A DNA stretch of 46,192 nt, taken from NCBI GenBank assembly GCA_017621515.1, contig JAGASY010000063.1:1-46192 (forward strand). The letters run 5' to 3'. Below, piece after piece: positions 1 through 9,500 of the stretch (within the stretch, counting starts at the first letter, position 1; the number at the start of each line of letters is the position of its first letter). The notes under the pieces were generated by a model, which did no database searches, was not told the origin of the DNA, and saw only the letters and a program-made list of their open reading frames with translations. Origin of the DNA: Bacteroidaceae bacterium (GTDB lineage: Bacteria > Bacteroidota > Bacteroidia > Bacteroidales > Bacteroidaceae). A program made the translations under genes and the position numbers.

Positions 1-1
1 A

Positions 2-139
2 TGGTGCGCCTACCCGAAGGCTTTCGGGAGACCGGGATACATCACACTGAAAATCGGACTCGACAGATTCCTGTCGCGTTGCGAGATTCTATTCTATTAT
101 TGGAACACAGAGAAGGAAAGAGATGTGTACAAAGAGTAG
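2..139 (+). CDS. 3' end of an unidentified protein (partial)
   Basis: An open frame enters from the left edge in frame 2 and stops at TAG 137-139, giving 45 residues that include GRPGYITLKIGLDRF and end in KERDVYKE. The composition (aromatic and charged, with no low complexity) looks like a true protein C-terminus and not random translation. It converges on the flippase gene, so a place in a surface-polysaccharide cluster is possible, but I do not recognise the family. The start and most of the gene are outside the window. I prefer this frame to the ATG at base 1, which opens a frame rich in unlikely residues that runs on into the repeat. Confidence 0.5.
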   Translation, partial: WCAYPKAFGRPGYITLKIGLDRFLSRCEILFYYWNTEKERDVYKE

Positions 140-343
140 CCCCTAAGGGGAGGAGCCTATATACCTATCCCTGAAAAGACTATGATGTGGGTGTATAGCA
201 CTGACATCCAACATGGTAACTTGGCTCCTCCCTGTTAGGGGAGGTGGCGCGTAGCGACGGAGGAGTCTGTGAGTGCACCCTTTAAACTATACGGAAGAGT
301 CTGTTGAAAACACTTGTGAATCCCCCACAAATGTTTTCACTTT
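140..343. repeat. Intergenic GC-rich repeat between convergent genes
   Basis: This gap has an inverted repeat, GGAGGAGCC at 149-157 against GGCTCCTCC at 223-231, flanked by near-palindromic CCCCTAAGGGG and GTTAGGGGAGG runs. It is followed by GCGACGGAGGAGTCTGT (254-270) and a second AGTCTGT near 294. The AGTCTGT/ACAGACT element recurs near 18433, 18483, 21972 and 33339, always in intergenic DNA. No open frame of note is present. It probably acts as a REP-like repeat and may serve as a bidirectional transcription end for the two converging genes; that role is inferred. Confidence 0.5.
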
Positions 344-1888
344 TTATTTATTCCCTTTTTTCTTTTTGAGATAATACAGGCATTCTTTCAGAATCTTTGC
401 ACCTGTCAGCCTGAGTATGGCGAGATAAAGTACGGCTGCTGTGAGTATGCGTGTGATGAGCAGCAGATAAATGTTGGATATTGATTCGGTCAGAAAATAA
501 GTTGTCACCATTGTGATTGCGGCAATGGAAAAGAATGGGGCAATGTCCTTGATGGCGGAAAAGAAGCTGAGACGTATCTCGCGCCACAAGAAATAGTGCC
601 ATATCCCCACCCAGATGATGCAGATGGCGATATAGGCTGTAACCATCAGATGTATTCCGGAAATTCCCCATAGTGACAGACTGAAGATTTTGATGGTACA
701 GGCTGTCAACAATACAATAACACACTGAGCCATGATATTCCACATGTAGATATGTGATTTGCCTCTACTTATGATGAAATTGTAGTAGAGAACCGTGATA
801 GGCATGAAGGCTCCTGCCACACATAGCTCCTGCATCATTTTTGCACTGGGCAGCCATCTCTCCGTGATGGTGATGACGATAAATTCCGGAGCGATAAGCA
901 GTATTCCGAACATGGTGGGGAAACAAACGAATGAGGTGAACCGCAGCATCTTGCGGAAAGACCGGCAGAGTGCTTCTCTGTCGTTTCCTACCTGAACAAA
1001 TGTGGGCTGTGCCACACTCTGAACCATGCCGGTTATGGTCTGGCTTCCCATCAGATTCCATTTATTCGCCTGAGTATATGTCCCAACTTCCATTGCCGTA
1101 TAGAAACGACCGAAGATGAATGAGAATATATGATTGTTGATACAGTTGAAAATGTTGGTGATAAGCATCTTGCTTCCGAATCCGAACATTTCCTTTATAG
1201 GTTTCAGACTGACGTCTCTTGAAGGCTTCCAGCGTGAAAACCACCAGCTCAATGCCGCTACTCCGCTTACGTATATGATACTTTGGGTTGCCACTCCCCA
1301 ATATGCCATGCCGTTGACAGCCATTATGACTCCGATTGTGCCCGAAGACAACATGGCGGCAAGCGACATGAATGCCTGTTCTTTTGCCATCAGCTTCTTG
1401 AACAGAATGGCTCTTGGTGTAATGGATAAGCTTGCTATGAAAAAACCTAAGAAAGCATAGCGCGACAGCCATAGCAGCCGGGGTTCATTGAAGAAATGTA
1501 CGAGCAGTGGCGCACAGAACCAGAGTATGACATATATCACGGCACTGCACGTCACATTGAACCAGAACACAGAGTTGAAATCCTGGTATGTGGCATTCTT
1601 TCTGTTTGTCAGTGCGGAAATAAAACCTCCCTCTTGCAGTGCGGATGCTATTGCTGAGAATATGGTGAGTTCTCCTATCAGACCATAATCTTCCTGAGTG
1701 ATACATCGTGCTATAATGATTCCGAACAGCGCATTCATCACTTGCATGATGCCGTTGCTGACTCCTCCCCACAAAAAACCTTTTGCTGCTTTTTCCTTCA
1801 AGGTAGATTCTTTCTGACGGTCTGAAGATTCTTCTTTATCGCCTTCTGCAGAAAAGTTCTTCTTTGTCTGTTGCCGGAATGTCATCAT
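344..1888 (-). CDS. Polysaccharide flippase (Wzx-like, MOP superfamily)
   Basis: This 514-residue protein is almost entirely membrane helices after a charged N-terminal extension of about 35 residues rich in Lys, Glu and Ser. The pattern of about 12-14 helices with GFLWGGVSNGIMQ near residue 38 and EDYGLIG near 66 is typical of oligosaccharide flippases of the MOP superfamily (WzxC-type). Such proteins move undecaprenyl-linked sugar repeat units across the inner membrane for capsule, O-antigen or exopolysaccharide. It is the last gene of the minus-strand run and sits 89 bp after the lipoprotein gene. Two adjacent ATG codons (1888 and 1885) are both possible starts. The substrate cannot be told from sequence. 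Confidence 0.85.
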   Translation of the reverse strand: MMTFRQQTKKNFSAEGDKEESSDRQKESTLKEKAAKGFLWGGVSNGIMQVMNALFGIIIARCITQEDYGLIGELTIFSAIASALQEGGFISALTNRKNATYQDFNSVFWFNVTCSAVIYVILWFCAPLLVHFFNEPRLLWLSRYAFLGFFIASLSITPRAILFKKLMAKEQAFMSLAAMLSSGTIGVIMAVNGMAYWGVATQSIIYVSGVAALSWWFSRWKPSRDVSLKPIKEMFGFGSKMLITNIFNCINNHIFSFIFGRFYTAMEVGTYTQANKWNLMGSQTITGMVQSVAQPTFVQVGNDREALCRSFRKMLRFTSFVCFPTMFGILLIAPEFIVITITERWLPSAKMMQELCVAGAFMPITVLYYNFIISRGKSHIYMWNIMAQCVIVLLTACTIKIFSLSLWGISGIHLMVTAYIAICIIWVGIWHYFLWREIRLSFFSAIKDIAPFFSIAAITMVTTYFLTESISNIYLLLITRILTAAVLYLAILRLTGAKILKECLYYLKKKKGNK

Positions 1889-1977
1889 ATAGTGAGATAG
1901 AGAGGATTGTATGAATGTTGTTTGTTTATACGGAATCTTTTGTGTTTATGGAGTTGCGTCTTCTGTGCTGATAAGTT

Positions 1978-2520
1978 TTAATTATAGACGCTCACATTCG
2001 TTCCGTCGTAGGTTATTCTGTACCGGTATAGTCCGCGCGGATTCTGGTAGCCTTCTCCTTCAACGGCACTGATAATTCCTAAGTTGTTCAGGTCATAGAC
2101 AATTCCGCATTTTGCACATTTAGCCGTACCGTCGTCTCGCAAAGTCAGTCGGCGGTCGGCACGGTCGCAGTTGGGGCACGAAAGATCGTAGGCAAGATTC
2201 TCCCCATAATAGTTTGTGCCTACGATAATGCCGCCGAGTCCGTATGAGAAGTGCGTACTTATGGCATCCACCGTGTATTGCTCAGTACCGATGCTGTTGC
2301 TCATTTCAATCACTGTATTGCCGTTTGAAGTTCTTTTGCGCACACTTACAAACTGTCCCGGGTTGCCCATTGCATTGTGCAGCTGAGTGTATTGCAGGGT
2401 GTTGAAAAAGCAATAGACATAATTCTTGTTTGAATATGAACTGCTTGCTTCATCCTCACATGAAGCAAGCAGTATGCCGAAAAGCATTATAAAAGCCGAT
2501 ATTCTTATAATTCTGTTCAT
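1978..2520 (-). CDS. Lipoprotein with a four-cysteine metal-site-like motif
   Basis: A 180-residue protein. The N-terminus is a lipoprotein signal (hydrophobic segment ending LLAS, then Cys21), followed by a Ser-rich linker. Residues 115-138 have CPNC and CAKC pairs separated by 16 residues, as in a zinc ribbon or rubredoxin-type site; the placement of the pairs also recalls the Rieske loop geometry, but without its histidines. The remainder is beta-rich and Gly/Asn-rich. It is probably anchored in the outer or inner membrane. No enzymatic family is recognised and no function is claimed. It lies just downstream of the broken aldo/keto reductase, with its ATG 28 bp past that gene's final stop. 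Confidence 0.75.
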   Translation of the reverse strand: MNRIIRISAFIMLFGILLASCEDEASSSYSNKNYVYCFFNTLQYTQLHNAMGNPGQFVSVRKRTSNGNTVIEMSNSIGTEQYTVDAISTHFSYGLGGIIVGTNYYGENLAYDLSCPNCDRADRRLTLRDDGTAKCAKCGIVYDLNNLGIISAVEGEGYQNPRGLYRYRITYDGTNVSVYN

Positions 2521-2548
2521 ATCTGATATTATGCAAATGTTTCCGATA

Positions 2549-3547
2549 TTAAAACGATAGAACAGGGTCTTTTATTATGTCGTTAATTTGTTTCAGTTCT
2601 TCTTCCGAGAATGCCGTATTGTCGAGTGTGGCAAGATTTCCATTGAGCTGGTTGACGGAAGAAGTTCCGATGATGACAGAAGTCACATGCTTGTTGTGCA
2701 ATACCTATGCAAGTGCCATCTGTGCCAATGATTGCCCGCGTTCACGAGCTATCTTCCCCAGTTTTCGTGCGGCTTCTATGCGCTCCGGTGTCACCTGTGA
2801 AGTCTGCAGAAAGCCTGTAGCACGTGCCGCGCGGCTTCCTTCCGGTATTCCGTGGTCATATTTTCCCGTCAGCAGTCCTTGGGCAAGTGGTGAGAAACAG
2901 ATGATGCCGCTCCCGTTCTCTGTGGCACATTCGAAGTTCGATTGTCCGTCGTTTGTTCCATCTTTGGCAATATCAGCTTTGCGGTCAAACATTGAATAGC
3001 GGTACTGGCTCAACAGACAAGGCACATGTGCTTCTTTCAGGATGCGGTAGGCAAGCTGTTGCTCCTGTACAGGATATTTGGAAATGCCTACGTACAAAGC
3101 CTTGCCCTGACGCACAATGTCTATGAGTGCCTGCATGGTTTCTTCCACAGGAGTCACACCGTCATAGCGGTGGCTGTAGAACACGTCAAAATACTCCAGT
3201 CCGGTACGGCGCAGACTTTGGTCGCACGATGCGATGAGGTTCTTGCGTGAAGAGCCGGTTCCATACACACCCGCCCACATGTCGTGCCCTGCTTTGCTTG
3301 CAATGAACATTTCGTCTCTGTGGCTTTGCAGATGGTTTTTCAGTATTCTGCCGAAATTGGTCTCTGCACTGCCCGGTGAAGGCCCATAGTTGTTGGCAAG
3401 GTCGAAGTGACAGATTCCTTTATCAAAAGCTGTCAACACCATTTCCGTGGCTGTGTTGAAGTCATCCACATCACCGAAATTGTGCCATAATCCTAACGAG
3501 AGGCGGGGGAGCTGAACACCGCTCCGTCCGCAATATTTGTATTCCAT
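2549..3547 (-). pseudogene. Aldo/keto reductase interrupted by an in-frame amber codon
   Basis: The frame encodes an aldo/keto reductase of the YghZ/Kv-beta-like group: EYKYCGRSGVQLPRLSLGLW at the N-terminus, the Asp/Tyr active-site region (FDLANNYGP, near residue 50), and FSPLAQGLLTGKYDHGIP near 218. After 280 residues, at QMALA, a TAG codon (complement of 2705-2707) ends the frame. The same frame then continues for 51 codons with VLHNKHVTSVIIGTSSVNQL, which is exactly the conserved C-terminal cofactor region of the family, and stops at 2549-2551. In relatives the residue after MALA is usually Trp, so a single TGG-to-TAG change explains the break. Total length without the stop would be about 332 aa, normal for the family. 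It follows argH by 6 bp. Confidence 0.85.
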
Positions 3548-3553
3548 GACAGG

Positions 3554-4894
3554 TCAGCCTTTAATAAGTTTCTCTATTGCATCTTCCATCTTCCCGAAAT
3601 TGAAACTTTCCACCACATTCTGCATCAATGCTTCAATCTTGTCATTGCACAGATTGCCTATGCTGCCTTCGTGAGTGTGGTGTATATCTTTCATCGGAGT
3701 GAATTTTCCGGCTTCTATGTCCAGTCCCACTTTTTTGTAAGCGTCGCGGAACGGCATTCCTTCCTTGGCAAGTCGGTTTACTTCCTCCACAGAGAATATC
3801 GGGTCATAGATGCTGTTGTCCATGATATGTTCATTGACTTTCATCTTTCCGATGATATAAGTCGTCATCTGCAAACAATCTTTTAAGTCGTCAAATGCAG
3901 GCAGGAACACTTCTTTTATAATCTGCAGGTCGCGGAAGTAGCCGCAAGGCAGATTGTTCATAATCATGGTGATGGTCTGTGGCAGTGCCTGAATTTTGTT
4001 GCATTTTGCACGTGTCAGCTCAAAAACGTCCGGATTCTTCTTGTGCGGCATGATACTGGAACCAGTGGTGCAGTCGTCCGGCAATTTTACAAAACCGAAG
4101 TTCTGACTGTTGAACATGCAAGCATCGAATGCCAGTTTGGCTATCGTGCCCGCTATGGTCGCCATTGAGAAAGCTACATTGCGTTCTGTTTTCCCGCGCC
4201 CCATCTGTGCATACACCACATTGTAGTCCATTGAGTCGAACCCAAGAAGGTCTGTCGTCATTTGTCGGTTGAGCGGGAACGACGAGCCGTATCCTGCTGC
4301 CGAGCCTAACGGATTTCTGTTGGTGATGCGCCATGCTGCCAGCAAATATTGCATGTCATCTACAAGTCCTTCTGCGTATGCGCCAAACCAAAGTCCGAAG
4401 CTTGAAGGCATCGCTACCTGCAAATGCGTATATCCCGGCATGAGTACATTCCGGTATCTGTTGCTTTGGGCGATGAGTTCATTGAAAAGGCATACGACAA
4501 GTCGTGCTATTTCCTTGATGCGGTCACGGATGAATAGTTTGAGATCGACAAGCACTTGATCATTTCTTGAGCGTCCGCTATGAATCTTCTTGCCTGTGTC
4601 GCCCAGTTTTCTTGTGAGCATAAGCTCCACCTGTGAGTGAACATCTTCTACTCCCTCTTCTATCTCAAACTCTCCGCGTTCCGCCTGTGCATATATGTAG
4701 CGCAGTTCTGCAAGCAGTGTTTTCAACTCGTCTGCCTCCAACAGTCCGATGCTTTCCAGCATGGTGATGTGTGCCATTGAGCCGAGCACATCGTATTTGG
4801 CGAGGTACAAGTCCATTTCACGGTCAAGTCCGACGGTGAATTTCTCTATCTCTTCTGTCATCCGGACATTCTTTGTCCATAGTTTATCTGCCAT
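3554..4894 (-). CDS. argH: Argininosuccinate lyase
   Basis: A 446-residue member of the fumarase/aspartase superfamily that splits argininosuccinate to arginine and fumarate, the last step of arginine synthesis. Diagnostic segments are SGRSRND (residues 106-112), GYTHLQ (154-159, with the catalytic His) and the superfamily signature GSSIMPHKKNP (278-288), whose first Ser is the catalytic base. Length is close to the usual 450-460. The ATG at 4894 is preceded by AAAGGCAAAT, a plausible weak ribosome site. The neighbours are the aldo/keto reductase 6 bp downstream and the SRPBCC gene upstream, an arrangement familiar from Bacteroidales. An unusual inverted-repeat leader precedes it (4928-5007). 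Confidence 0.97.
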   Translation of the reverse strand: MADKLWTKNVRMTEEIEKFTVGLDREMDLYLAKYDVLGSMAHITMLESIGLLEADELKTLLAELRYIYAQAERGEFEIEEGVEDVHSQVELMLTRKLGDTGKKIHSGRSRNDQVLVDLKLFIRDRIKEIARLVVCLFNELIAQSNRYRNVLMPGYTHLQVAMPSSFGLWFGAYAEGLVDDMQYLLAAWRITNRNPLGSAAGYGSSFPLNRQMTTDLLGFDSMDYNVVYAQMGRGKTERNVAFSMATIAGTIAKLAFDACMFNSQNFGFVKLPDDCTTGSSIMPHKKNPDVFELTRAKCNKIQALPQTITMIMNNLPCGYFRDLQIIKEVFLPAFDDLKDCLQMTTYIIGKMKVNEHIMDNSIYDPIFSVEEVNRLAKEGMPFRDAYKKVGLDIEAGKFTPMKDIHHTHEGSIGNLCNDKIEALMQNVVESFNFGKMEDAIEKLIKG

Positions 4895-4927
4895 ATTTGC
4901 CTTTTGTTTATTTATATAAAGTTTTAA

Positions 4928-5007
4928 GGCTCTAAGGTTGTAGATAAGAGCCGTCTTTGAAATATACGATTATATATATGTACACACGCTTATTTTACAA
5001 CCTTAGA
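4928..5007 (-). promoter_or_regulatory. Inverted-repeat leader upstream of argH
   Basis: Twelve-base arms 4931-4942 and 4996-5007 (TCTAAGGTTGTA and its complement) are perfect inverted repeats 53 bases apart. Inside one arm lies a second, mutually exclusive hairpin, GGCTCT (4928-4933) with AGAGCC (4947-4952). Read toward argH, the loop of the small hairpin is complementary to the distant arm, so the RNA could switch between two folds or form a pseudoknot. TATATTTC just upstream differs from TAnnTTTG at one base and may be a -7 element. A role in argH control is inference; it could equally be the transcription end of the preceding gene. Confidence 0.4.
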
Positions 5008-5048
5008 ACCTTGTGACTTGAATCTGCGAAAATCGGATTTTGCAGATA

Positions 5049-5537
5049 TTAATTATCTCCGTATGGAATCATGGCAAGCATGTCTGCAACCTTGTCCACC
5101 CCTTCTTTGAGAGGCTTCTCCACCATTGCCCTGATGAACATGTTCAGACTTGCATCTACCGTGAGGCGCATCTTGCACGATGTTTCTGTGACAGGAAGCA
5201 GTTGAATCCACATTTTGAATCCTATCGGTGAGTTGGTTGATTCAAATTTGATACATTTGTCTGGGTCGCGTTCAATGATGCGCAAGGCGATATTGCCGAC
5301 AGGTGGCGCATCCACACTTACTGAATCGCGGTCGCACTGTAAGGATTCAAGACGCGATTCTATGTCGTTGAGCTTGTCCTTTTGGTTTTCCGGAAGTTGC
5401 TCTTTCAGTTTTTCCTTTACAGCAGGGTCTTGAAGCTTCTCGCGTATGGCGGCAATATTGTTCAAGTCCGACAGCTTTGCAAACACATTGCTCTGTGGAT
5501 ATGGTATTTGCTTTATTCCGCTTTCAAATTTTGACAT
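5049..5537 (-). CDS. SRPBCC (START-like) family protein
   Basis: A 162-residue protein of the SRPBCC ligand-binding superfamily as found conserved next to pyrE/argH in Bacteroidales. The start at 5537 (MSKFESGIKQIPYPQ) is preferred because this is where family members begin; the frame continues 40 codons upstream, but that stretch is Phe/Leu-rich and unlike the family. The middle (residues 45-80) has an unusual charged insertion rich in Lys, Glu, Gln and Asp. The last half holds the beta strands and the C-terminal amphipathic helix with MVEKPLKEGVDKVADMLAMI. No signal peptide is seen, so it is likely cytoplasmic. Its ligand is unknown. Confidence 0.8.
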   Translation of the reverse strand: MSKFESGIKQIPYPQSNVFAKLSDLNNIAAIREKLQDPAVKEKLKEQLPENQKDKLNDIESRLESLQCDRDSVSVDAPPVGNIALRIIERDPDKCIKFESTNSPIGFKMWIQLLPVTETSCKMRLTVDASLNMFIRAMVEKPLKEGVDKVADMLAMIPYGDN

Positions 5538-5673
5538 GTAATAATTATATAGGCGAGTAAGTGATGTGAATAAAAGAAAGAGCAGATAAAAAGACAGACA
5601 GTGTATAGTTCCTCTTTTGTTTAATAGAACACTGTGTCCATTTGTCTTTTTATCCACTCTTTTGTTTGTTGGC

Positions 5674-6309
5674 TTATTCGTTGTTCCAATGAGCAGGGTC
5701 GTTGCGCCACTCGTTCAGTACAGGAATATGAGCTTCTGTGATATAGCCTGTTTTCAGTGCGGTTTCGAGCACAGCCTCATAGTTGGTAAGCGTGATAAGT
5801 TTCACTTTGGCATCTTTGAACGCTTCTTTTGCCACCTCAAAGCCGTATGTATATGATGCCACCATTCCTATTACTTCACAACCGTTCTTGCGTATGGCAT
5901 CTACAGCTTTCAAACTGCTTCCGCCGGTTGAAATCAAGTCTTCAATGACCACAACCTTCATTCCCGGTTTCAGTTCTCCCTCAATCAGATTTTCGAGACC
6001 GTGATCTTTTGGTTTCGATCTTACATAGACGAATGGCAGATTGAGTGCATCAGCTACGAGTGCACCTTGTGGTATTGCACCGGTTGCTACTCCTGCGATG
6101 GCATCTACGTCTTCAAAGTTTTCCATGATTACACGGCAAATCTCTGTTTTGACAAAATTGCGAAGCTCCGGATATGACAATGTTTTACGGTTGTCGCAAT
6201 AGAAAGGAGATTTCCATCCCGATGCCCATGTGAAAGGATTGTCCGGCTGGAGTTTTATAGCCTTGATTTTAAGAAGTTTCGCTGCAAAAATTTTCTCTAA
6301 TGTTTTCAT
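5674..6309 (-). CDS. pyrE: Orotate phosphoribosyltransferase
   Basis: A 211-residue enzyme that joins orotate to PRPP to make OMP in pyrimidine synthesis. The PRPP-binding signature VVVIEDLISTGGSS lies at residues 119-132, preceded by the substrate segment PFTWASGWKSPFYCDNR (residues 24-41) and KPKDHG (99-104). The ATG at 6309 gives the family N-terminus MKTLEKIFAAKLL; a start 24 bases further up is less likely. Its promoter (6331-6362) is unusual in lying within the outer inverted repeat of the large block upstream, and is nearly identical to the promoter of dxs. The next gene follows after 136 bp. Confidence 0.96.
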   Translation of the reverse strand: MKTLEKIFAAKLLKIKAIKLQPDNPFTWASGWKSPFYCDNRKTLSYPELRNFVKTEICRVIMENFEDVDAIAGVATGAIPQGALVADALNLPFVYVRSKPKDHGLENLIEGELKPGMKVVVIEDLISTGGSSLKAVDAIRKNGCEVIGMVASYTYGFEVAKEAFKDAKVKLITLTNYEAVLETALKTGYITEAHIPVLNEWRNDPAHWNNE

Positions 6310-6330
6310 ATTTTCAATGTTTTGATTCCG

Positions 6331-6362
6331 CAAAGATAGTGCAAACGGAAGCCATAAGCAAA
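6331..6362 (-). promoter_or_regulatory. Promoter of pyrE (Bacteroidetes type)
   Basis: On the minus strand TTTG (complement of 6359-6362) is followed after exactly 20 bases by TATCTTTG (complement of 6331-6338), an exact match to the Bacteroidetes -33/-7 pattern. Transcription would start about 15 bases before the pyrE ATG. The same sequence, with an identical spacer, lies before dxs at 14948-14979. Confidence 0.8.
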
Positions 6363-6407
6363 TTTATTCACATTTAGTTTGGTTTGTATCGGTGCATTCA
6401 TTAAAAC

Positions 6408-6440
6408 AAAAAAGGACGCCCCCAGTAAGGAGACGTCCCA
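6408..6440 (-). terminator. Terminator of the minus-strand secreted paralog
   Basis: On the minus strand, GGACG (complement of 6434-6438) pairs with CGTCC (complement of 6414-6418) across a GC-rich loop and is followed by six T residues. It lies about 65 bp past the stop codon and is the counterpart of the terminator at 14871-14901. Confidence 0.7.
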
Positions 6441-6503
6441 TGAATTATCATCAGTGTCATTCGGACAAGGCAGTAGGCCTGTCCGCCCGACCGTCTGTCA
6501 GAA

Positions 6504-9500
6504 TCAGAAGATTACCTTTGAAACCTTCACTGTGCCGTCTGACAATGTAGCCTTGAGGATGTTCACACCCTTCTGAGGAGTTGCCACACGTACACCGCCG
6601 AGAGTATAGTACTCTACTGCTACAACCTCTGCACCAGAAGGAGTTACACCATCGATGCTTACCTGGCTGTCTGTACCGTAGTAAGTAAGCTTGAAGTTGT
6701 CGGCAGCAAACCAGTTAGCAGTAGTAGAATTTGTACGCAAACCAATGTTCACTTTGCTGTCAGCCTCCTGCTTAGTGAAGTAGAGCACGAAGCGTACAGG
6801 AGCATTTCCTATAGTATTGATACTTGTTGTGTATGCATCGTTATCACCTTCCTGTGCGAAGAGGTTCACACCTTCTGCTTCAGAAGTCATTGCACCTTGG
6901 TTGCATGCGAAAGCGTCAACTTCCAATGCGTAGCCACCAGCCGGCAGATAAGCGAGTGTCTGCACAACTTCTGCATCTTCAAGAGGAGTGTTACTGCCTC
7001 TCCAAGCCTCAATGAACTGGTTGCAAGAAGCTTCAGAGTCTGGGTTTGTATATACACTGTTGTTCTGGTAGCCTCTGTTGCCCTGAGTAAATGAAGAGTA
7101 ATCCCATCCGTTGGCATTGCCTTCGTCGAATGCAGGGTTCTCGATAACCTGTGTGAAGTCGATAGGGTTCTCGTCTGAAGCTTCTGAGCCGTCAGGAACT
7201 CTCAAATAAGCAATAGCTTCTTTGATTTCTGCAAGTTTGTTTGCAGCGTCAGCAGCTGTGTAGCCATCCATGTCTGCATTGATTTCGTCAGCGAGGCTGT
7301 TTGCCTTTTCGAGAGCTGCTTCAGAAGCACTGTTCTCATAAAGACCCATTGCGTCAGCAAGATTGTTGAGAGCATCGTTGAGGTCAACGTATGCCTGTAC
7401 AGAAGCCTTTGCATTAACAACGCTTGCGTTGAGCGCGATGAGTGCGTCATACATTGCATCGCCGTCTGTAGCATCCTGAGCGTTTGCGATAGCTGTCTGG
7501 AGAGCATCCAAATCTGCGCTGAACATGCTCTCTTCGAGAAGAACCTGTGCATCCTCGATTACAGAATTGATAACGAATGCAAGAGCCTCCGGATCTTTTG
7601 CCTTGTAGATGAGCTTGAAGTTTGTCCACAAGCACCAGCGTGAACCACCAGAAGTTGCAGTTGAACGAATACCGAGACGAAGTTTTCCGCCTGAAACAAG
7701 ACCATATACAGTCTGCTTGTATCTTCCTGCCTGGAATGCTGTTGAAGCACCGTTCATACTGTTCGGAACCCAACCTTCTGGAGTCTCGTAGTCAGTCATC
7801 CAGTCGCCTGAATCGTAAGCGCACTCAGCAGAGCAGTCTGCCATGATGTGCTGTACCGGAGTTGCGAACTCGTTGAGATAGATTTCAGCAGGAACTGCTT
7901 CTGTACCATCGTATGAGCCGTTTGCACCCGGACGATAGAAAGCGTTTACAGACACCTCATAAAGACCGTCCTGTATTGTTACATCCTGATAAACATCGAA
8001 AGCCTTTTCGTATGCTTCTGCACAAGGATACTCAGAAAGACCGCCAGTCTTAGCCAAACCGTCTGTCCATGTCCATCCCTTGCCTGAAGGGTCGCTGAAT
8101 GTCGGGTTTATGATAAGTGCAGTACAGTCTGTGTTGAGACCCATACCGTTGTTGATGGCATTTGTTCTCAATGTCTCAAGGAACTGTGTTTCTGCCACGA
8201 TTTCCTCTGTAGAGAGCAGACAGTTTGCAAGGATATACTTGGCACCACCGTTAGGATAGGTCTCGTCCGGTCCGTCTTCACTTGTGAGATACCAAGTCAT
8301 GAGTTCCACATCCTCACCTGCAAGGTCTGCATGTTCACCGAAATACTTATCAGCATCTTCTACAGCTGCAACGTATGCTGCGTATGCATTAGCGTTAGCA
8401 CGTACATTGTCATTTGCTTCATATATAGCAGGAGCACATTCAAGGATTTCCTCCTTTGTCGTTGCACCCTGAGCCTTTGCCAATGCAGCCTTGTAAGCAT
8501 CGAGAACAGTCTGCTGTACATACACACCTTCCTTCTCATACTCCTCAACTGGAGTTGTGATATTGGCTATGTACATCTTATAAGAGTCGAGTGAGTTACC
8601 GTAGTATGTGAGTACCACATTGTCTATACCCATCCACTGACCTTTCACTTCTGACTTCTTCAAACCGATTTCGATAGAGTCGGCATCTACAACAGACCAT
8701 ACCTTATATGTAGCAGGTGCGCTGCTTGGTACAAGCACACTGTCATTGTTCGCATATACGTATGCAGCAGTGATGTCATCGGAGAACGCACCCATCTGGA
8801 GACTATAGATACCGTTAGGCACGTTGTTGATGACCTTGTACATCTTTCCCTTATAAGAAGTAGAGTTCCAGTTCTCCCAGAACTTGCCTGTGAAGTTGCT
8901 GCCTCCGTTTGCTATGTCTTCGTCTGTCTTGTTTGTGGCAAGACCGTGGTTCGCTGCACCTGTGGTATATAACCATCCGTCCGTATTTTCTTCGAATGTA
9001 GAGTTGCCTACATATTCAGCTGTCATATCGAGCGGCTTCTCCGGACTTGCAGAGTTTTCAAGAGCCTCAGCGATAGCCTGCTTCAGCTCAACCTGTGCAG
9101 CCTCAATCTGCTCCTTGGTGCTGTTTGTGTTTGCATAGACAGTTTCAGCAGCAGATGCATCTACACCTTTAGCCTTAGCCTCATCGATTATGACTTTCAA
9201 TGATTGAGCTGCGTCATACACTACGAACTTCTCCTGATAAGCGGCATAGTCTGCTTCTGAGATAAATTGCCAGTCAACACAGTATGTGCCTTCAACCTCT
9301 TCATCCGTCTTGAAGAGCAGAGGAGTGATGACTGTGTTTGCGGCATCTGTTGAAATGTCCAGACCGAAATAAGCGTTCTCGTAGTTCAACCAGTTGTAAG
9401 TAGGGTTAAGCTCTGCACCATACAGACGGTAAGTCTTGTCAGCTCCTTTTTCAATTTCCCAGAAATAGTTTGGCTGATTGCCGTGGTCAACAAAACTTTG

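Larger units (their letters stand above)
6330..6510. repeat. Outer inverted repeat, left arm
   Basis: This segment is the reverse complement, with moderate substitutions, of 14801-14980. It contains the end of the secreted gene, a shared GACAGACGGTCGG stretch, the terminator, ATGTGAATAAATTTGCTTAT and the pyrE promoter. Similarity stops right after TATCTTTGC on both sides, at 6330 and 14980. It continues inward through about 150 bases of nearly identical C-terminal coding sequence. Confidence 0.85.

Noticed and set aside
2549..3547. Pyrrolysine or another recoding event at the amber codon
   Set aside because: No pyrrolysine genes are in the window, the normal residue here is Trp, and other genes in the window use TAG as an ordinary stop. 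A plain mutation is simpler.
6504..6690. Type IX secretion signal at the paralog C-termini
   Set aside because: The ending (TLGGVRVATPQKGVNILKA, then KVSKVIF) resembles C-terminal beta modules of exported Bacteroidetes proteins, but I cannot separate a true sorting domain from a general one by eye, so export by this route is not claimed.
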